From: Artocarpus heterophyllus
Lineage: Eukaryota > Streptophyta > Magnoliopsida > Rosales > Moraceae
Direction: 5' to 3'
Assembly: GCA_025403435.1 (NCBI GenBank)
Contig: CM046330.1
Location: forward strand, 18,188,239 to 18,252,238
DNA length: 64,000 bases
Made by a program: the position numbers and the translations under genes
The notes under the pieces: model-generated
Database searches by the model: none
Seen by the model: the letters and a program-made list of their open reading frames with translations, nothing else
What the model was told of the DNA's origin: nothing
In this document: in pieces, positions 34,101 through 43,867 of the stretch
How positions within the stretch are numbered: the first letter of the stretch is position 1
How the letters are laid out: every line of letters starts with the position of its first letter

Positions 34101-35421
34101 TTTATGACACAATTAATAAGCGTGCGGTCCAAACTCGTTTATCTTGTGTCGTTTTCGTATCGTGTCATCGTGCGGTGTCCGAATTGCCAGCCCTACGCCC
34201 AACAAATGGCTCAATTCCCCTTTGCCCTTCAAGAAGGTGAGGAAAGTTGTGACCACTTCAAGTAGTTTTTTCCGTTCAATCGATATGCCGCTTGAATGTT
34301 TTGCAAATCCTTGGTTGATGTAGCAGCATCATTCTCAGTTGCAGGGGCAGCCGAGACAAGGCTGGTTTCGGTGGACTCTGACATATTCGCTTGAAGAAAG
34401 GAAAAGAGGAAGGGAAACGAAAGTATTGGGCTGAACAAGGATAAAGGAATTCGGCCAAAAAAAGAGAGAATTTCAGGAATTCTCGGGAAAGAACCAAAAG
34501 CGCTGATACCATGTGGGAAAACGTAATTGAGAAAAGATGAATTTTTTTCATTGAACTAAATAGGTTACAACAGGTAATTATATACACAATATGGCAGCCT
34601 AGGAAATAGAAACTAAATCCCTATAAAATAGGTAACTACCAGAATTTGTATATGCTAGCCAAAAAACCTGGAAATCAGGAAGTCACATAAAATTACATAA
34701 CTTCATAATTCGACAGTGTGCATTGCGAACCTTGTGGAAATTGATGACAATAGACAACAAGAAGAATAGAATAAACGGCCGAATGCACTAGGAATCATGA
34801 TTATGTTATATTGCTCCATCGCTTGGAATGAAAGTTTTTGTTCGTCCTTTGCATTTCATCAGGTTAGGTACTTTGGCCTTTTAAACTTGTAATTTTGGAA
34901 TGTTTAATCTCTTAGGAATCAAGTTTTTCATCTACATCCTTGTTCATAAGAATAAAATGTCTGTGGAAGCTCAATTAAGTTGTGGCATGTTCAATTTGTC
35001 TCAATGTGATACAGGTGCTAGTTTATCATGATCTGCTCGGAATGCTACAACACCCGCATCATGCCAAAGTAAATTCCACAACTGCGTGGCCCTTAGTTGT
35101 TACTCTTCCTTTGCATCAAACTTTTTACTCAACAAGAAATCCACTCATTTGTTACAGGTTACCCCAAAATTCTGTAAGCAGTTTGCACAAGTCGGAGATG
35201 TAGTAAACAAAGCTCTATTAGAGTATAAGAAAGAAGTGACCAATGGTTCATTTCCCGGCCCCATGCACAGCCCATATAAAATCAGTCCCTCCGATGTCAG
35301 TGATTTCTCAAATGAGTTGCAAAAACTGGGTTTTGACAAAGAGGCATCTGCAGCTGCGAAAGCTGCTGAGAAAATTAGTAAATCGGAACCAACTGGTGTA
35401 GGCAGCCCAACAAGCGACTGA
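27678..35421 (+). CDS. KPHMT: Ketopantoate hydroxymethyltransferase (KPHMT), five exons
   Basis: KPHMT (PanB) transfers a hydroxymethyl group from 5,10-methylene-tetrahydrofolate to 2-ketoisovalerate, the first committed step of pantothenate synthesis; plant enzymes act in mitochondria. The CDS is join(27678-28112, 28401-28607, 28746-28892, 35015-35068, 35158-35421), all junctions phase 0 with GT-AG introns, giving 368 residues. The Ala/Ser-rich, Arg-containing first 35 residues look like a mitochondrial presequence. Family motifs follow: TAYDYPSA (72-79), VGDS (Asp94) and GDLPF (Asp133) for metal, IKLEGG (Lys163, Glu165), GHVGLTPQ (His188), LECVP (Glu233, the expected base) and [12 protein letters not shown]. 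Length is near the roughly 350-residue plant norm. No stop or frameshift is seen, so it looks functional despite a 5.6-kb retrotransposon in intron 3. Confidence 0.95.
28401..28607 (+). CDS. KPHMT: KPHMT exon 2
   Basis: Codes residues 146-214 (AVDTGVR ... NVASAVK), including the IKLEGG and GHVGLTPQ motifs. The acceptor is CACGTAG|GC and the donor AAG|GTATGT. The following intron 2 carries an ATC/ATT trinucleotide microsatellite at 28619-28655. Confidence 0.94.
28746..28892 (+). CDS. KPHMT: KPHMT exon 3
   Basis: Codes residues 215-263 ([10 protein letters not shown] ... FCSGQ) with LECVP and the [11 protein letters not shown] loop. The acceptor is TGTGCAG|GT and the donor CCAG|GTTAGT. It is followed by the very long third intron. 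Confidence 0.94.
29153..29356 (-). repeat. 3' LTR of copia element 2
   Basis: A 204-bp repeat with TG...CA ends, followed by CTCCCCCTCAAGC, the complement of the polypurine tract. It pairs with 34512-34715. Confidence 0.93.
33614..33621 (+). repeat. 8-bp target duplication of the MITE, left (CGCCCAAC)
   Basis: CGCCCAAC is repeated exactly at 34196-34203. The 8-bp length is diagnostic of hAT transposition. Confidence 0.92.
33622..34195. mobile_element. hAT-type MITE (574 bp) in copia 2 gag
   Basis: Terminal inverted repeats are TAGGGGTGGCAA and TAGGGCTGGCAA (read inwards), with an exact 8-bp CGCCCAAC duplication. The inside is rich in ACACG/CGTGT motifs near both ends with an AT-rich middle and no transposase. 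Non-autonomous hAT elements with TAGGGGTGGCAA ends are common in plants. Removing it restores continuous gag codons. Confidence 0.92.
34512..34715 (-). repeat. 5' LTR of copia element 2
   Basis: 204 bp, TGTGGGAAAACG ... AATTCGACA, preceded by the primer-binding site (complement of 34500-34511) and followed by the GTGTG duplication at 34716-34720. Confidence 0.93.
35015..35068 (+). CDS. KPHMT: KPHMT exon 4
   Basis: A 54-base exon coding 18 residues ([18 protein letters not shown]), residues 264-281. The acceptor is GATACAG|GT and the donor CCAAA|GTAAAT. The short YHDLLGM segment is strongly characteristic of PanB proteins. Confidence 0.92.
35158..35421 (+). CDS. KPHMT: KPHMT exon 5 and stop
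   Basis: Codes residues 282-368 ([11 protein letters not shown] ... SPTSD) and ends in TGA. The acceptor is GTTACAG|GT. It carries the [11 protein letters not shown] segment conserved in plant KPHMT. The frame is open upstream into intron 4, but the splice site and family comparison place the exon start here. Confidence 0.93.
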   Translation, partial: VTPKFCKQFAQVGDVVNKALLEYKKEVTNGSFPGPMHSPYKISPSDVSDFSNELQKLGFDKEASAAAKAAEKISKSEPTGVGSPTSD

Positions 35422-35710
35422 AATGGGATAGCTCGTTAGGTCATTATTCCATCACCATCCAATGTTGTTATATAGTTGGCTACCAAAATTGGAAATTGCC
35501 GAGGCTCTATACGATTAGCCCCCTCGGTTTTTGCTCAGCCAGTACAATTGTTTCAAAATTCAAAAAGTATCCAAAATTTCTCATTCTGATGAGATGTATC
35601 AGGCCCTCCTGCCTTCGTCATTTTGTTTTCATGACTTGGAAGGAAGGTTTCTCAAGTACGTAGCTCTAAGTTCATTTTAAGGCATAAATAAAAGTTATTC
35701 TTGCATATGA
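35422..35710 (+). terminator. KPHMT 3' UTR with candidate poly(A) signal
   Basis: Non-coding sequence follows the KPHMT stop. AATAAA at about 35686-35691 (GCATAAATAAAAGTT) is the best polyadenylation signal candidate, about 265 bases after the stop. The cleavage site cannot be placed without transcript data. Confidence 0.5.
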
Positions 35711-36419
35711 GTTATCTAGAACCTGCTAATAACAGCTCCAAAGATGGATGCTTGAAGCCACCAATAGATGGATTTTAACAAGTCTGGCATTTTTGTAAAC
35801 TTGTACTTGAGTATTTTTATAGTGCATTTTGACAATCTTAGTTCCAAGGAAAACTTTTGGTTGCTACAGTAAAAGCTCTTATATGCTAGCTTTAAGAAAA
35901 AATAAGCTATAGTATAAAGCATTTACATACTAAACACCTTATTATACTTGGTTTAAAATTGGTTTAAAATTATTGGTTTAAATCACACTTCCTAAATACC
36001 TTATTATACTTGATCCATTTATATAATTTAGCAAGACTTCCGCATTTTTTTTTTTGGGTTGACAAACTTTGCAGCACTTGCTTTATTCTTGCTCAGCATT
36101 TTCTTCAAAATACTCTTGAAAAAATTACATAATATGCAATATTTTTAAAAAATGTCTTTATTCTTGCTACACTTAAAAAAGGTTGTTCATACTATCACTC
36201 ATATTTTATGTTTGAGCTGTTCAAGTTGTGTTCACATATGACGTTTATAAAACATAAGTTTTGAAAGGTTATACTTATTAAAATTCTCTGTCTTTTATCT
36301 TCCTTTGAAACTGGGCTGAAGGAATTAAAATAAGATATTTATGCCCATTATCACATTATTGAACAGTGGATTAACTTTTGTCACTTGTAAAAAAATTGAC
36401 TATATGTCACTCATAAAAA
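35711..36419. other. Intergenic AT-rich DNA, partly dispersed repeat
   Basis: No gene is supported. About 35860-35990 resembles the AT-rich dispersed family seen later (GCTCTTATATGCTAGCTTTAAG and a related motif about 50 bases on), but the match is weak. The remainder shows nothing recognisable. Confidence 0.4.
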
Positions 36420-36734
36420 TCAATACAAAAATAAAACTATTAAAAAATAAATAACTTGTGACTTTATTTCAAAGAGCTTTTTTTTCATATGGCATATTTT
36501 AATTGACTATCCAAAGAGTGTAGACATGTAAAGCTCCCAATTAAAATGATGTCATGAAGTTAGTGGGCCAATAATGCGGACCAATACAGAAATAAAACTA
36601 TTAAGAAATAAAAAACTTGTGACCTTTTTTCAAAGAGTTTTTTTTTCATAAAACCGACTGTCCAAAAACAAAGTAGGACACGTAAAGCTCCCAATCAAAA
36701 TGCTGTCATGAAGTTAGCGGGCCACTAATGCGGC
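36420..36734 (+). repeat. Tandem duplication, unit about 160 bp
   Basis: Two units (about 36420-36580 and 36581-36734) share in order CCAATACA(G/A)AAATAAAAC, TCAAAGAG, a T run then CATA, ACATGTAAAGCTCCCAAT-type sequence, TGTCATGAAGTTAG(T/C)GGGCCA and TAATGCGG. Divergence is moderate. Confidence 0.85.
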
Positions 36735-38480
36735 CTTGTGCTTTTGCTAGTGGGCCTGGCGTGCTTTAACTAGCATCCACCAATTCGTACTTTGGAAGAA
36801 ATTTTCTGAAATGTTAGATTTTATGGGGGGAATTTTTATGAATATTATTTTTAAAAACTTATTTTTTATAAATGTCATTAATATTTTAATGTGATATAAT
36901 TTAAACAAATAAAATAAATTGAGACAACTGTTTTAAATATAGCATGAATAAAAACTATATTTAAAAACATATCATAAGATGTAATTTTCTCTTTTATAAA
37001 ACTACTAGTAGCAAACGTTAGCCATGTTAATATTGTTAGGAAATATCATATTTCTTCAAAACTTAATGCTCTTTGTCCATTTTACGCTAATTTTAATTAT
37101 TTTTTTCTTTCACAATCTTCTCTCGCTATTTTCGTCATATAGCTCTTTGTCTTTTCTCACTCTCTCTCCTCCCATGTTCTCTTTCGCTCTCTTTCCTCTT
37201 TTTTCCTCCCACCTAAGCTCTTTCTCTCCCTCTCCTCCCCTCTCTCTCCCCCTCTCCCTCTCTCCCTCTGTCTCTCTAGCTCAGTCGACAATTGTTCTAT
37301 CATCGGAGTTGTTGATGTCTACGTTTGTGTCACCGACGACGAGGTCAAAGCGCAAGTTCAGTATGCCATGGCCGTGAAGACAAATCTCAGCCGCTCGGAT
37401 CTTTCTCAGCTCTTGTTCGATCTGAATCTCAATCCCGTAAGAGACGAGAGTCACACCATCATAGCGCTGGAAACAAGATGTTTTGCCACCGATATCTAGC
37501 ATTAGAGCTATTGCACGATAAAGAAGAGAATCACATCGTCAAGCCGAGGAGCCGTTGCGCTAAGATGAGATGTCACGTCGAGGAGCAATTCATGCCGGAG
37601 AAGAAGTTGCGCTAAATAAGTAGTGTCGCACCGGAGGCGCCGTCGAGGGGATTAAGAGCAGACCAAAGAAAGAGGATACGGGAGAAGAAAAGGTGAAAGA
37701 ATAGAAGGGTTTTTTTGACATTTTACTTATAGAAATAATTTATTTTTAATTTGCTAATTATCAAACTAAGTAGACCAAAACTTTCAAATAGACTCAAACT
37801 TTTATTAAGCTAGCAAACAACATTTAATTTTCAATTTTTAATCTACATGACCTAAAATCGATTCAACAAATTGATAATTTATCCCCCTTTTCTCAGCTTC
37901 CCTTCTCTTACGGTTCTTACAATGTTCCCCTATGTCCCTTCTCCTTTTCTCTTAGGTTCACAACTAGTGATCTTCATTCTTCCTCACGAGAGCGAGATTC
38001 GTGCAAAGGGAGGCCTCGAATGGAGACGACTAGCATGAAAGAGCATACGGAAAAGCGGGAAAGGTGAGATCTCATCTTTGTTTAAGATCTTGTCACCTCG
38101 AGATCCACAACGTCCTTCGCGGAAGAAACATAATGCCTAATCGAGAGATAGCTGGAGATAAGAGAAAGATAAGGGATCAAGTCATCGCAAAGCTTGGTGC
38201 CAAAGGGAGCATGCTCAAAGTGCCCATGACGAGGGCTTTGTCGGTAGAGGGATACGGGCTTCCTTGTTTGTCAGATGAGAGAGAAAACGGACGGGGAGGA
38301 AGAAATGTAAGGAAAAGGTGAAAAAGATAGACGGGTAAAATTGAAAAAATAAATATTAAAACTATATGGTCTATTAAAAAATAATTTTTATAAATATGTT
38401 ATCTATCTTTAATGTTTGAGTTGCGGAGGCAAATCGCCTTTTTAGAGACTTTTTTAAAGTTAATAATTATATTTTTTAAA
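36735..38480. other. Unassigned region with CT-rich tract and two small GC-richer patches
   Basis: A long CT/T-rich tract at 37080-37290 precedes a GC-richer patch (37300-37680), and a second such patch lies at 37980-38330. Plus-strand frames of 96 residues (37325-37615) and 85 residues (38064-38321) have no recognisable domain. Both patches end in a purine-rich segment with GAAAAGGTGAAA, hinting at an old duplication. A decayed transposon is possible. Confidence 0.3.
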
Positions 38481-38554
38481 ATTAGATAAATAATTTTTTT
38501 ATTAATTATAAAATTTAAATAATAAAAATAAATTTTATTAATTATTAATCAGTT

Positions 38555-39060
38555 AAAATTTATCAATGATAAATTTAAGTTAATCATTAATAAATTTGTA
38601 AATAACAAACCTTAAAAAAACTTAATCTTAACTTTCTTTATCTTTTATTCCTCCTTCTTCTCTCATTGCATATTTCTAAACATTATTAGCATTATATTAT
38701 TTATCGAGTTTATCAATTATAAACTAGATGTTATCCTTAATAAATTCGTAAATAACAAACTCTAAAAAAACCTAAACTTTAACTTTTTCTCTTTTCTCTT
38801 TCCTTTTTCTTTCAATGCACAACATCTTTCGACATTTTTCTCCCTGTATATTATCTTTAGACATTTTTATCTCACTATACAACATGTCTAGACATTATTA
38901 ACGCCATAATATTTATCTGATAAACTCAAACTTATCACTAATAGACCCATAAATAACAAACCTTAAAAAACCAAAACTCTAATTTTCTATCTCTTCTCTC
39001 AGTATACTGCATCTCCATACGTTGTCGGCACCACACTTTGCTAGGTCAACTACTTAGAGT
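38555..39060 (+). repeat. Diverged tandem repeat, three units
   Basis: The block (T/C)GTAAATAACAAAC(C/T)(T/C)TAAAAAA followed by TTAACTTT-type sequence and a pyrimidine-rich run recurs near 38593, 38745 and 38946, spaced 150-200 bases apart. No coding frame is present. Confidence 0.65.
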
Positions 39061-40860
39061 GCCAGCGAACATTACTTTGATTAATAATAATAAATGTTAT
39101 TTTTGTCATTTTAATTTTATAATTAATAAAAAGGTGTCATTTACTTAATTTTTTAAAAGTATAATCATTTATTTTAAAGAGACTATTAAAAAAATCACCT
39201 AACCTAATTTTTCTTATTGGTTTATAAATTGGCCTAAACATATTGTAAACAAATTAAAAATATTTACAAATAACAAAATTTAATATAATTAAAATAATTA
39301 CGACATAGTCTAAAAATGTCTAAAGTGATAAAAACCAGTAATAAGAACCATTTTTATTATAACATGTGAGAATTTTATACTGTAGTAATTTTTTTATTGT
39401 TACTATAATATATAAAAGTTTTATACTACTTATAATTAAGTTTATGATTTTTATTATTATGTCAAACATGGGGTAAAATGAAATAGCTATATATAGGGCA
39501 AGTCTTAGGTATATCAGTTATATGAGAACATCACACATGAGGCAGCAGAGCAACCTTTACAGCCTGTAGCAAAGGGGATGATTTGACGGGCTTTCAAGTA
39601 TGCCTAGATATTAGAAAATTTAAAAAGTATAACGTCAGTTTAGTGAAATATATCATCTACCTTGATTTTTTTAAAATACAAAAAAAATCTTTTATATTAT
39701 TTATATTATTTAAAAATCATCAATTTTTTTAACTTTTTTAATTTAATTTTTTAAAAATAATCAAATTATTCTTAAAATACAAATATAATCTAAGGTATGT
39801 ATTATGTTATACTAACTTTCAAACCCCCTCTTGGATTCAACGTCAACATGAATGAAATTTTGAATACCTAATTGAATTTTTTGAAGGATATAAGGTTTTT
39901 TTTTTTTTTTTGCATTTGAAGAAGAAAATTAAACCTATTTTTTATTAAAAAAAAGAATAAAAACTTGATCACATTAATGGTATTAGGCATTTCTAACAAG
40001 TTAGTTTTACTTTTTCATACAAAATATGTTATTATTTATAAATAGAATTTTAAGATCACATGTATATATATATATATATAATTGGCTACTATAGAATTGA
40101 TCACAAGTGAATTTTACCTTTTCAGTCTTCAAATATTAAGTGTTTGGTTGTAGTTTCATCAAGATCCCCATCTTTGATTTCTAAGGGTATATTTGTCTTT
40201 TTAAATGATGTATTTCATTGAAAGTAAGTAAAAAAAAAAAGATAGTTTTTGTATGGTTTGAAAAACATAGGAGATACTTTTTGATTTAAAAAAAAAAACT
40301 CAAAGATGAATGTTACATTTAGCTAAAATACAAAGGGTACCTTTTGTATTTTCTCCCTTGGCATAGGCTCTTCAACCTTTTTTTTTTTTTAATTTTTGTT
40401 CTGAATTAGCCGGTTTCCATTGGTTAATCTGGGGCTTTTGGTTTTTGGGAGAAATAAGTTAGTAGGTGCAGAGTTGTCATCTGCAAATGGATAGCATATT
40501 AAATCGAATGTCTTATTCCTTACAAGGGGAGATGGGGTAACTCTAAGTCTGGCATACGTAAAAAAACTATATCCATTTCAATTTTTTAAGTAATAAACAA
40601 ATGCAGTAGGTCTCAAAACATTACAAGGGACATTTGGATGGCGAAGAAATGTTGTATGGGCCCTTGATTTGGTGGCACAAACTAGGCTGTTTGGCTAAGA
40701 ATGCTACATACCGGACGCCAATGTCTGCTTACATATAGCAAATATTCCTCCTTGTTGATAATCCAAAGTATCATCCTTGTGTGTTTGTGTAGTGTCTTGG
40801 TTTTTTTTTTTATTTTAAAGGGAAATAAAGCATTTTTCCATATATTGTTGGCAGGGGTAA

Positions 40861-40898
<38 letters not shown>

Positions 40899-41269
40899 AA
40901 TGTAGTTATTGTATGGTTTTAGAGTGATAACAAGAGTGGTCTTAGTCAACGAGTCCTTTGCAATAAAAATGGATAATATCATAACACGGTAAACATTGGA
41001 AATATAAGTCGTACATTGATATCGTAGTTGACTATTGTTGCCGCTTTCTGTTTACATTGCTAGTAGTTTTACCCATTCCTATTACTTTGGTCCAATAATC
41101 TATCTAGATTGACTTGCAGCATACAATACAGAAATAAAAAGTATTAATGAATTTTTTTTTGAAGTACAATATTTGAAGTTGTTTTGGTGTAGAGGAATTA
41201 AATTAGTTTTTTCTTAGAAAGAAAGGTCTACTTTTTGCTTTGGATACCTTGCATAATGTAAGTAAGAAG
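39061..41269. other. Intergenic DNA with homopolymer tracts and a dispersed AT-rich repeat
   Basis: No gene is supported. At 39345-39470 lies a copy of an AT-rich repeat (ATAACATGTGAGAATTTTATACTGT). A run of about 31 T lies at 40863-40893 and shorter T runs at 39899, 40380 and 40800, which may be tails of reverse-strand retroposed sequence. A TA microsatellite lies at 40064-40080. Confidence 0.45.
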
Positions 41270-41640
41270 GCGTCAATTCTAATCCTCATCTAGGGGACGC
41301 GTAGTAGTGTCATTCCCAAGGTAGGCAAGCAGAAAAATGGATTGATCACATGTCATGCCCATGCAATTCTGAACCAACGCGTTGTTTGAAGGCGTCAACA
41401 GGAGTAGGCTGGGCATGCGGGGTGTTCAGTCATGGTTGGTTGTTAGTTCCTTAATCTGGCAGCATATTAGTTGTCCTATGAGTCCGTCCACACGGCTAGC
41501 ATCTGATTCGGAAACCTTGACTGCACTGAAGCCTGGCCGGGGAGCATCGACAGTCAGAGGGCTTAATCAAATCCTCATCCATGCGGTCAGTGTCTTCCGA
41601 CCGCTCCGCGGCTGCCAGCTGATGTAATAATAAACCAACA
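41270..41640 (+). other. GC-rich island of unknown nature
   Basis: This is clearly GC-richer than its AT-rich surroundings, with an 81-residue plus frame (41382-41627). I recognise no protein domain, rRNA, tRNA or snRNA in it. It could be a fragment of a former gene, a captured sequence or a structured RNA; nothing visible decides between these. Confidence 0.3.
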
Positions 41641-42170
41641 AAAGTAAGTTATGGAATAGTTACAGTTTGAAGTAATGTTTGATAACTATTTAATTCAAAT
41701 AAAATTGACAATTCAATCCTTACTTTATTTAAACATTTTAAATTAATATTAAATAATGATTTCAGTACAATGTATTTGTATTTATAATTTTACTATTATT
41801 TTATTATGTTTTTAATTAAATAACTTTTTTTACATATTTTATGTTTATTCTTTAATTAAATAGTTTTTAAATGCTTCAAACTAGAGTTGTCGATGCTTAT
41901 CCAAACACAAATTCAAATTAGATATTCTATTCAAATTAACACTGTAACTGTACATCTAAACACCAATTTAGATTACTGTTTAAACTGTATAATTTAAATT
42001 TTTCTGTTCAAAACAAATAAGTTTAAATTAACACAATTTAAACTAGTGAACCAATCAGGGGACAAGGAACAATTCAAACTATTCCAACATTTTATCAGTT
42101 TAAGTCTGCCGTAAGTCTCAAACTTCATGTTATTTTCCTACTTTGTGGTAATGGAATGTGCAATCACAAC
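41641..42170. other. AT-rich intergenic DNA with TTTAAACT motifs
   Basis: No coding frame is present. Repeated AATTTAAACT, AGTTTAAATTA and ACTGTTTAAACTGT motifs resemble the MITE-like segment at 27022-27432, so this may be another, more decayed copy. Confidence 0.35.
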
Positions 42171-43031
42171 TAGAGGTGGCAATAACCGTGTTCATGTTGA
42201 CACATTTACAACACGACACGTTTAGCCCAAACACAAACACGATTATTAAACGTGCTAAAAATGCAAACACGAACACGACACGCCTATAGCACGTGTAACA
42301 TGACACGATACGATTATTAAACGTGCCGTGACGGGTTGACACAATAACAATACGTTTATGACTCATGCACATGAAATATATAACGCATGTACCACAAAAC
42401 AATTAAAAGAAATTAATATTTATTTTTAACTACATAATTTTTTATTATTAATTGTTTTAAACTGGCTTTTTATTTTTTTCTCCAATTTTTCAATAAGCCA
42501 CATTGGAGACGACTTTGAATGGAAATGCACACTTAAGATGAGAACTGAGGTGCTATATAGAGAAGAGTTAAAAGGAAACATGTTGTTTTCTTTCGATGTG
42601 AGACTTTGAAAGTTTCAAAAGCATAAATACATAATAAATGTATTAAAAGCTATTAATAAACATCGACTAACACAATAGCATACCCCTAAGGTGTAGGTTT
42701 GAATCTTCATATTTACAAAATCATGAAATTTTTTTATTTTAAATTTCAAAGTATTAAAACTATAATAAATAAATAAAAGCTCTTATTTCATAACAAATGA
42801 CCATTTGGTGTGGTAGATGTAAGCTTTAATAATACACCATTAGGTGTAAGGTTTGAATCCTTAATCTTACAAAATTATAAATTTTTTTTATTTTAAGTTC
42901 AAATGTGTTACAAATAGACAGGTCGTTTAATTAAACGTGTTAAGGCGTGTTAATACGAATCTAGCCCGTTTATTTTTGTATTATTCGTGCCAACCTATTT
43001 ATGGCATAATTAATAAACGTGCGGTCTAAAG
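42171..43031. mobile_element. Second hAT-type MITE copy, right end lost and internally enlarged
   Basis: It begins TAGAGGTGGCAATAACCG and follows the 33622-34195 MITE through its ACACG-rich left part. It rejoins that MITE at about 42890 (TTTTATTTTAAGTTC) and follows its right part to GTGCGGTC, then breaks off before the terminal inverted repeat. The middle (about 42400-42890) is extra DNA. It includes two copies of a segment with GGTGTA(A)GGTTTGAATC (42690-42760 and 42835-42900). Confidence 0.75.
42655..42900 (+). repeat. Duplicated tRNA-like segment inside the MITE copy
   Basis: Two related segments contain AGGTGTAGGTTTGAATCTT and AGGTGTAAGGTTTGAATCC. Each is followed by a TTTACAAAAT/CTTACAAAAT run and an AT-rich tail ending in TTTTATTTTAA. 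GGTTTGAATCC resembles a Pol III B box, so a SINE origin is possible. No A box is evident. Confidence 0.4.
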
Positions 43032-43867
43032 CAGTACACTTGTCACCACAAGACTAGCTGGAGCAAAATGATGGTGTGGCAAGCTGTGGATGGGTGAGAA
43101 GCAAGGCTGCTTAGAAGTTGCTGTGGAATGCGAAGCACCTGATCAGACACGCTACGAGTCTGCAGCATTCTCGGGCCCATGGAGCTTCACGCTCCTCTCA
43201 CCTAGAGTGGCACGCACACGCGCTGATGGGTATTGCTGGTGGGTGATCCAAAGGCTGTAAATGATCCCCTCATTTGATGATGATGCAACATTTGTTGTTC
43301 AATTTTATCCGTTTTGACCCCGTTTTGCTTCGTCTTTACTCCATATTTCAAATCTAAAACAAATAACCAAAATAAAATTAATTATTTTACAAACATAGTA
43401 TCTACAATATTTATAAAAATATTTATGTTACATTAAAACACACAAACACACTTAAAAATTGGAACAAGCTTTTAAAATCATAGGCCTTAATGGTTTTACA
43501 CAGATAAAAATCATTAAAACTTGATAATATTTTTAAAAATTACTAGAAACATATTAAAACATATTTGTAAAATTAGAACATATTGTAAAAGTTATTAAGA
43601 TTGAGAATAAAATTACAATACAAAAATTAGCGGTCTTGTCGATTGGACATAGAACAATTATTTTACACAAAAAAAGACACAAAAATTACCAATAATATAT
43701 TTAAACATAAAAACACACTAAAAACCTATATTTAAACACATTTTCACACTAAGACTCAAAAACAACATAAAAAACTAAAATGCTTTAATTAAAAGATTTA
43801 ATGACAAATAGTTATGCAAAACAAATGATTTTAGCTTTAGAAGATGTGCACTTTTACGTATTCATCA
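43032..43867 (-). repeat. Relic of the 2.3-kb LTR family
   Basis: From about 43250 it follows the gag-only element's LTR in order: CGTTTTGCT, ATTTCAAATCTAAAA, AAAATTAATTATTTTACAAACATA, long AT-rich stretches with ACACACTAA, TTAAAAGATTTAATGA, and GTGCACTTTTACGTATTCATCA at the end. It is clearly diverged and its left half is uncertain. It is a truncated or solo LTR relic. Confidence 0.65.

Larger units (their letters stand above)
29373..34384 (-). pseudogene. Copia 2 gag-pol, multiply frameshifted
   Basis: The minus-strand start is ATG at 34384 (MSESTETS). Gag runs through LNGKNYLKW, a frameshift near 34270, the MITE insertion (33622-34195), then 33384-33620 and 32734-33387, where a knuckle-like [14 protein letters not shown] survives. 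Protease [12 protein letters not shown] lies near 32690 and the HHCC/integrase start at 32028-32555 ([18 protein letters not shown]). Integrase continues at 31605-32009 ([14 protein letters not shown]) and 31108-31608. RT (30029-30702) keeps [10 protein letters not shown] and YVDD; RNase H (29373-29906) keeps DTDYAG, CDNKSA, KHIEVD and DVLTK. At least six frameshifts or stops break it. Confidence 0.9.
29153..34715 (-). mobile_element. Copia element 2: Ty1/copia with 204-bp LTRs in KPHMT intron 3
   Basis: LTRs 29153-29356 and 34512-34715 (TGTGGGAAAACG ... AATTCAACA/AATTCGACA) flank a minus-strand gag-protease-integrase-RT-RNase H internal region. The 5-bp duplication is perfect: GTGTG at 29148-29152 and 34716-34720. 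The primer-binding site reads TGGTATCAGCGC, one base off the initiator tRNA-Met type. The polypurine tract is the complement of 29357-29369. After removing the MITE the element is 4.98 kb, a full-length size. A hand count finds about 14 substitutions between the LTRs, so it is old. The short LTRs suggest the Ale lineage, which is tentative. Confidence 0.93.
28893..35014 (+). other. KPHMT intron 3, 6.1 kb, hosting copia element 2
   Basis: About 560 bases of ordinary intron remain (28893-29152 and 34721-35014); the rest is the inverted copia element 2 with its own MITE. The donor CAG|GTTAGT and acceptor ATACAG|GT are intact. The element's LTRs and their possible poly(A) signals face the opposite way to the gene, which should limit premature termination. 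Confidence 0.9.

Noticed and set aside
41460..41530. TGAGTCCGT word suggestive of a hammerhead ribozyme
   Set aside because: The rest of the catalytic core (CTGANGA and GAAAC in the right order) and the required stems are not present.
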